Below, in pieces: positions 59,909 through 64,000 of a stretch of DNA of 64,000 nt. The position numbers and the translations under genes were made by a program. Numbering within the stretch: position 1 is the stretch's first letter; the number at the start of each line of letters is the position of its first letter. The notes beneath the pieces are model-generated. The model searched no databases. It saw only the letters and a program-made list of their open reading frames with translations, and was not told where the DNA came from. The DNA is from an uncultured Mediterranea sp. (lineage in GTDB: Bacteria; Bacteroidota; Bacteroidia; Bacteroidales; Bacteroidaceae): assembly GCA_945641355.1 (NCBI GenBank), contig CALZEQ010000007.1:25170-89169 (forward strand), written 5' to 3'.

Positions 59909-60508
59909 ATGCAAAGTTCTGATATGAAGCTGAAAATCTACCTGATTTTATGTGTGGGCCTCTTCTTCAGCCTGAACGCAAGAAGCCAAGTCGTGGCACT
60001 CAAGAGCAACCTGCTCTACGATGCCGCAGCTACCATCAATGCAGGAGCCGAGGTGGGTCTCGCTCCCAAGTGGACGCTCGATGTGTCGGGCAACTACAAC
60101 GGCTGGACACTCTCACACGGCCGTAAGTGGAAGCATTGGCTGATACAGCCCGAAGCACGCTATTGGCTGTGCGACCGTTTCTCGGGCCACTTCCTCGGCC
60201 TCCATGCCCATGGTGGCAAGTACAACGTAGCCCATCTGGGCAACGGAATCTCTTTTTTGGGAAGCGACCTCTCCAAGTTGTCAGACTATCGCTATCAGGG
60301 ATGGTTTGTCGGAGCCGGTGTAGCCTACGGCTATGCCTGGGTGCTGGGCAAGCATTGGAACCTGGAGGCAGAGATTGGTGTAGGCTATGCCTATACGCAG
60401 TTTGACAAGTTCGAAAACTCCGGCTGCGGACGGAAGGTCGCTTCGGACAAGAGCCACCACTATGTCGGCCCTACCAAGGCGGCTATCAATTTAGTCTATC
60501 TATTCTGA
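59909..60508 (+). CDS. DUF3575-like outer membrane protein
   Basis: Signal peptide; VVALKSNLLYDAAATINAGAEVGLAPKWTLDVSGNYNGWTL; barrel-like. Confidence 0.82.
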   Translation: MQSSDMKLKIYLILCVGLFFSLNARSQVVALKSNLLYDAAATINAGAEVGLAPKWTLDVSGNYNGWTLSHGRKWKHWLIQPEARYWLCDRFSGHFLGLHAHGGKYNVAHLGNGISFLGSDLSKLSDYRYQGWFVGAGVAYGYAWVLGKHWNLEAEIGVGYAYTQFDKFENSGCGRKVASDKSHHYVGPTKAAINLVYLF

Positions 60509-60529
60509 AACTAACAACAAAACCAGACA

Positions 60530-61945
60530 ATGAAACGATATCTCCTTATGTTGGCGGCCCTTTGGGTCGCATTGGCACAGGTGGCTGCGCAGGGAGTGCA
60601 AGGCGTGAAGGCCGACAGTGTGCACATGGCGCGTAATGGCAGCTATATGGCTGTGGACATGAGCCTCGACCTTTCGGACCTCTCTGTGGGAAGCAACCGT
60701 GCCGTCCTGCTGACTCCCCGTTTGGTGAAGGGCAATCACTCTGCCGACCTCCCTTCGGTAGGCATCTATGGGCGTCAGCGCTATTACTATTATGTACGCA
60801 ATGGTGAGAGCATGCTCACCGGCCCTACAGAGACGGTGCTACGCGCCTCCCGTCAGCCCGACCGTCAGCCCTATCAGGCCCTGATACCTTACGAGGCGTG
60901 GATGGACGGTTCGCAGTTGCAGTTGCATCGTCAGGATTACGGATGCTGCAGCACGGTGCTGACCGAAGCAGACGACACGCTGATAGACCGTTGGACGGAC
61001 GGGAAGCAGACTTATATGCCGGCTCTGGCCTATCTTCGTCCGCAGGCCGAGGCCGTAAAGAGCCGTTCGCTGCAAGGCTCTGCCTACATCGACTTCCCCG
61101 TCAACCAGACCGTCATCCGTCCCGACTATCGCAACAACCGTGTGGAACTGGCCAAGATACAAGCTACCATCGACTCGGTGAGGAACGATGCCGACATCCG
61201 CGTCACAGCCCTCTCCATCAAGAGTTTCGCTTCTCCCGAGGGCAGCTATCAGAGCAATGCCCGTCTGGCCGAAGGACGTACGCAGGCGTTGAAGCAGTAT
61301 GTGATGGGACAGTATGACTTCCCCGCTTCGTTCATCGCCACCTCCTACGAGCCCGAGAACTGGGACGGACTGCGTGCCTACGTGGCACAGTGTACACTGC
61401 CGCACAGGCAGGAAATTTTGGCTCTGATAGATAGCAACCGCGAACCGGACAACAAGGAGTGGAAGATCAAGTCGGAGTATCCCGACGACTATCGCTCGCT
61501 GCTGGCCGACTGCTATCCGGCCTTACGCCGTTCCGACTACCGCGTAGAGTACATCATCCGCCGCTTCACCGATGTAGAGGAGTGCAAGCGCGTGTTGCAG
61601 ACGCAGCCGCAGAAGCTCAGTCTGGAGGAGTTCTACTTTGTGGCACAGACGCTGGAACCGGGTAGTGAAGCTTACAACGAGGTGTTCGAGACAGCCGTAC
61701 GCATGTACCCGTCCGATCCAGTGGCCAATCTGAATGCTGCCAACACGGCTTTGGTTCGGGGCGACCTGAAGCGTGCCGCACACTACCTGGAGAAGGCGGG
61801 CGACTCTCCGCAGGCTCTCTATGCCCGCGGTGTCCATGCCCTCCTTTCGGGCAATCGGGGTATTGCCCGCGAACTGCTGCAGCAGGCCAGTCAGGCCGGT
61901 GTCACCGAGGCTGCCCAGACGCTGAAGGATATGGAAACCCTTTGA
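60530..61945 (+). CDS. DUF3868-like protein with OmpA-like region and TPR-like C-terminus
   Basis: Signal peptide; IDFPVNQTVIRPDYRNN...IKSFASPEGSYQSNARLAEGRTQALKQYV; fimbrial operon context. Confidence 0.8.
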   Translation: MKRYLLMLAALWVALAQVAAQGVQGVKADSVHMARNGSYMAVDMSLDLSDLSVGSNRAVLLTPRLVKGNHSADLPSVGIYGRQRYYYYVRNGESMLTGPTETVLRASRQPDRQPYQALIPYEAWMDGSQLQLHRQDYGCCSTVLTEADDTLIDRWTDGKQTYMPALAYLRPQAEAVKSRSLQGSAYIDFPVNQTVIRPDYRNNRVELAKIQATIDSVRNDADIRVTALSIKSFASPEGSYQSNARLAEGRTQALKQYVMGQYDFPASFIATSYEPENWDGLRAYVAQCTLPHRQEILALIDSNREPDNKEWKIKSEYPDDYRSLLADCYPALRRSDYRVEYIIRRFTDVEECKRVLQTQPQKLSLEEFYFVAQTLEPGSEAYNEVFETAVRMYPSDPVANLNAANTALVRGDLKRAAHYLEKAGDSPQALYARGVHALLSGNRGIARELLQQASQAGVTEAAQTLKDMETL

Positions 61946-62016
61946 GGACGTTCCATGTGGATAGAGAAGAGTTTTAATCACAAAATCATTTACTAATCGA
62001 GCTAAATTTTGACAAC

Positions 62017-63648
62017 ATGAGACTTAAAGAATTATTTATGGGACTGTTGGTATGTGCTGCACTGCCTGCATGTACGGATGATGCGGACAGCGTGGGCAAC
62101 AAGCTGATCGAGGGAAAGGCATACATCAAGGTGCAGATTGCCATGCCTTCCACATCTACACGCGCCACGGAGGGTAACTACGAGAACGGTTCGGAGACGG
62201 AGCAGAAGATTTCCGACCTCTACTTTGCCTTCTATGACAACAGCGGCAATTTCATGGCCGACGGTAAAAATGTACAGAACCTGATTCCCTCCCAGCAGGC
62301 AGCCGGCAGCGACGTAGAGGCCATTACAGATGCCGTGATTGCATTGGAACTGAAAGAAAATGATAACTTCCCCACACAGGTGGTGGCTTATGTCAATACA
62401 CCGAAAGGTACTGATAACAAATCCATTTTCTCCAACAAAACGTTGAGCGAGGCGCGTGCGTTGGTAGAGCAATCTACCACTTACGCTGTGGAAGATAACT
62501 TTATGATGACCAACTCCACCTATTATCAGGGTGGTGAGAAGTTTGCTACTCCCGTGGTTCCTGCCAACTTCTACGAAACGGAGGAGATGGCCAAGGCCGA
62601 TGACAATCCGGTAGAAATTTACGTAGAGCGTCTCGCTGCCAAGGTAAGAGTGGCTGCTGCAACGGATGTTGAGATTGCTGATTTGACAGACAAGAGCGGA
62701 AATACGCTGAAGTTCACCATTACCGCCTTTGCCCTCAATGCCACCAACAACTCTGCCTACTATCTGAAGCACATCCCTTCCGATTGGACAGATGCCAATC
62801 CTGCTTGGGGATGGAACAAGGCAACTGATTTCCGTTGCTTCTGGGCAGAAGACGTGAACTACAATGCTACCAATGACAGTGACCTGACGTTCGTATCTTA
62901 CAACGATGTGAAGAAAGATAACACAACATCCTTCTCTGCATATTGCCGTGAGAACACATTTGCCTATACTTCCATGGTAGGCGAAAACGTCAATCCGTAT
63001 AAGATTGCCACCCATGCCTTGGTTCTTGGTCAATATGTTGTAACTGATAAGGATGGTAATCCTGTAGGAGATACGAACGGTACCTTCTATATGTATGGCG
63101 GTACCGTGTACGATGCCGACAACCTGAAGAAGCTGTTGGCTCCGAGTAGTCTGGTATTTACCAAATCGGGTGATGCTTATGTGGCAGCCGATCCGTCTGT
63201 GTATGACATCGTAGCCGTATCAGGCAGTGCCAGCGACGTATGCTTGAAGCTCACTTTGACAGAGGGAAAAGGAACAACCTATTATACGAAGAATGGTAGT
63301 GATTATGTAGAAATCACCTCAACTAACCTCAACACAGTCAACACCGCGCTGGCTCAGGTGAAGGCCGAAGGCTTCAACACAGGTTTGGCTTACTTTCCCG
63401 TCATCATCGAACACTTCGGCGGAGCAGCAGACCCTACTGATGGCAATAAGGTGAAAGGCGATGGAGCATACGGTGTAGTGCGTAACCACATCTACGACCT
63501 CACCATCCAGTCCATCAAGAGTCTGGGTACAGGTATCTTCGATGAGAATCAACCGATTATCCCCGACGGCTCTACCAAGAAGTATTATGTAGGTGCCAAA
63601 CTGAACATCTTGAGTTGGAAGGTCGTACAGCAGAACGTTAATCTCTGA
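62017..63648 (+). CDS. Mfa1-type major fimbrial subunit
   Basis: Lipobox LLVCAALPACTDDADS; AKVRVA segment; C-terminal HIYDLTIQSIKSLGTGIFDENQPI...YVGAKLNILSWKVVQQNVNL. Confidence 0.88.
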   Translation: MRLKELFMGLLVCAALPACTDDADSVGNKLIEGKAYIKVQIAMPSTSTRATEGNYENGSETEQKISDLYFAFYDNSGNFMADGKNVQNLIPSQQAAGSDVEAITDAVIALELKENDNFPTQVVAYVNTPKGTDNKSIFSNKTLSEARALVEQSTTYAVEDNFMMTNSTYYQGGEKFATPVVPANFYETEEMAKADDNPVEIYVERLAAKVRVAAATDVEIADLTDKSGNTLKFTITAFALNATNNSAYYLKHIPSDWTDANPAWGWNKATDFRCFWAEDVNYNATNDSDLTFVSYNDVKKDNTTSFSAYCRENTFAYTSMVGENVNPYKIATHALVLGQYVVTDKDGNPVGDTNGTFYMYGGTVYDADNLKKLLAPSSLVFTKSGDAYVAADPSVYDIVAVSGSASDVCLKLTLTEGKGTTYYTKNGSDYVEITSTNLNTVNTALAQVKAEGFNTGLAYFPVIIEHFGGAADPTDGNKVKGDGAYGVVRNHIYDLTIQSIKSLGTGIFDENQPIIPDGSTKKYYVGAKLNILSWKVVQQNVNL

Positions 63649-63737
63649 TACTCTCTATTAGATTCATTCCAGGAGAAGCAGCCCCCTCTTGTGGTAGGCA
63701 GGCTGTTTCTCCTGCATCAAACTCAAAACCTTTTTGT

Positions 63738-64000
63738 ATGAAGATATTGGCTTATATCAGCAACAACAGCATACAGATGCTACTTGCGCTGCTCGTGTCA
63801 TCCCTCTTGGCCGGTTGTCACACCATCAACGAGGGCGAGGGAGACTGCTCAACCACCTATCGCGTCAAGTTCGTCTACGATAAGAACATGAAGTATGCCG
63901 ATGCCTTTGCTCACGAGGTGAAGTCCGTTTCGCTCTATGTGCTCGACGAAGACGGTAAGCTGGTATGGCAAGGAAGCGAACAGGGCGAGGCGCTTGCCGC
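63738..64000 (+). CDS. Mfa2/FimB-type fimbrial anchor lipoprotein (truncated by window end)
   Basis: MKILAYISNNSIQMLLALLVSSLLAGCHTINEGEGDCSTTYRVKFVYDKNMKYADAFAHEVKSVSLYVLDEDGKLV. Confidence 0.85.
   Translation, partial: MKILAYISNNSIQMLLALLVSSLLAGCHTINEGEGDCSTTYRVKFVYDKNMKYADAFAHEVKSVSLYVLDEDGKLVWQGSEQGEALA

Overview
This 64 kb window looks like a Bacteroides/Phocaeicola-type Bacteroidales chromosome, judged from TAnnTTTG promoters, Mfa fimbriae, NVEALA/6-bladed-propeller proteins, and GH92/GH125/GH35/GH43 enzymes. Most of it is ordinary core and carbohydrate metabolism: GH35 beta-galactosidase, aroC, leuB, a glycogen/alpha-glucan trio, dnaG, lptD-like, pfkA, ispH, cmk, TonB/ExbB/ExbD, thyA/folA, one tRNA-Ser, and the start of an Mfa1/Mfa2 fimbrial operon at the right edge. 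I saw no prophage, IS element or CRISPR array. The points most worth a second look are: (1) a terminator-bounded trio of steroid-5-alpha-reductase-like protein, OYE-family flavin reductase and SDR (39.3-42.2 kb), matching the composition of gut Bacteroidales bile-acid/steroid A-ring reduction clusters; (2) an NVEALA-type small Cys-rich peptide paired with a 6-bladed propeller lipoprotein (28.1-29.5 kb); (3) a three-copy intergenic repeat with a conserved frame and a variable inner hairpin, which overlaps a promoter -7 box upstream of pfkA and an M64 peptidase; (4) a histidine kinase translationally overlapping a second kinase whose ATP-binding motifs are lost; (5) a 261-nt antisense coding overlap between marC and a rhomboid gene; (6) a CAAT-phased palindromic intergenic array (35.6 kb); and (7) a remnant of an AAA-ATPase-like/DUF1703 gene (19.4 kb). 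All calls come from reading the sequence; no database search was run.
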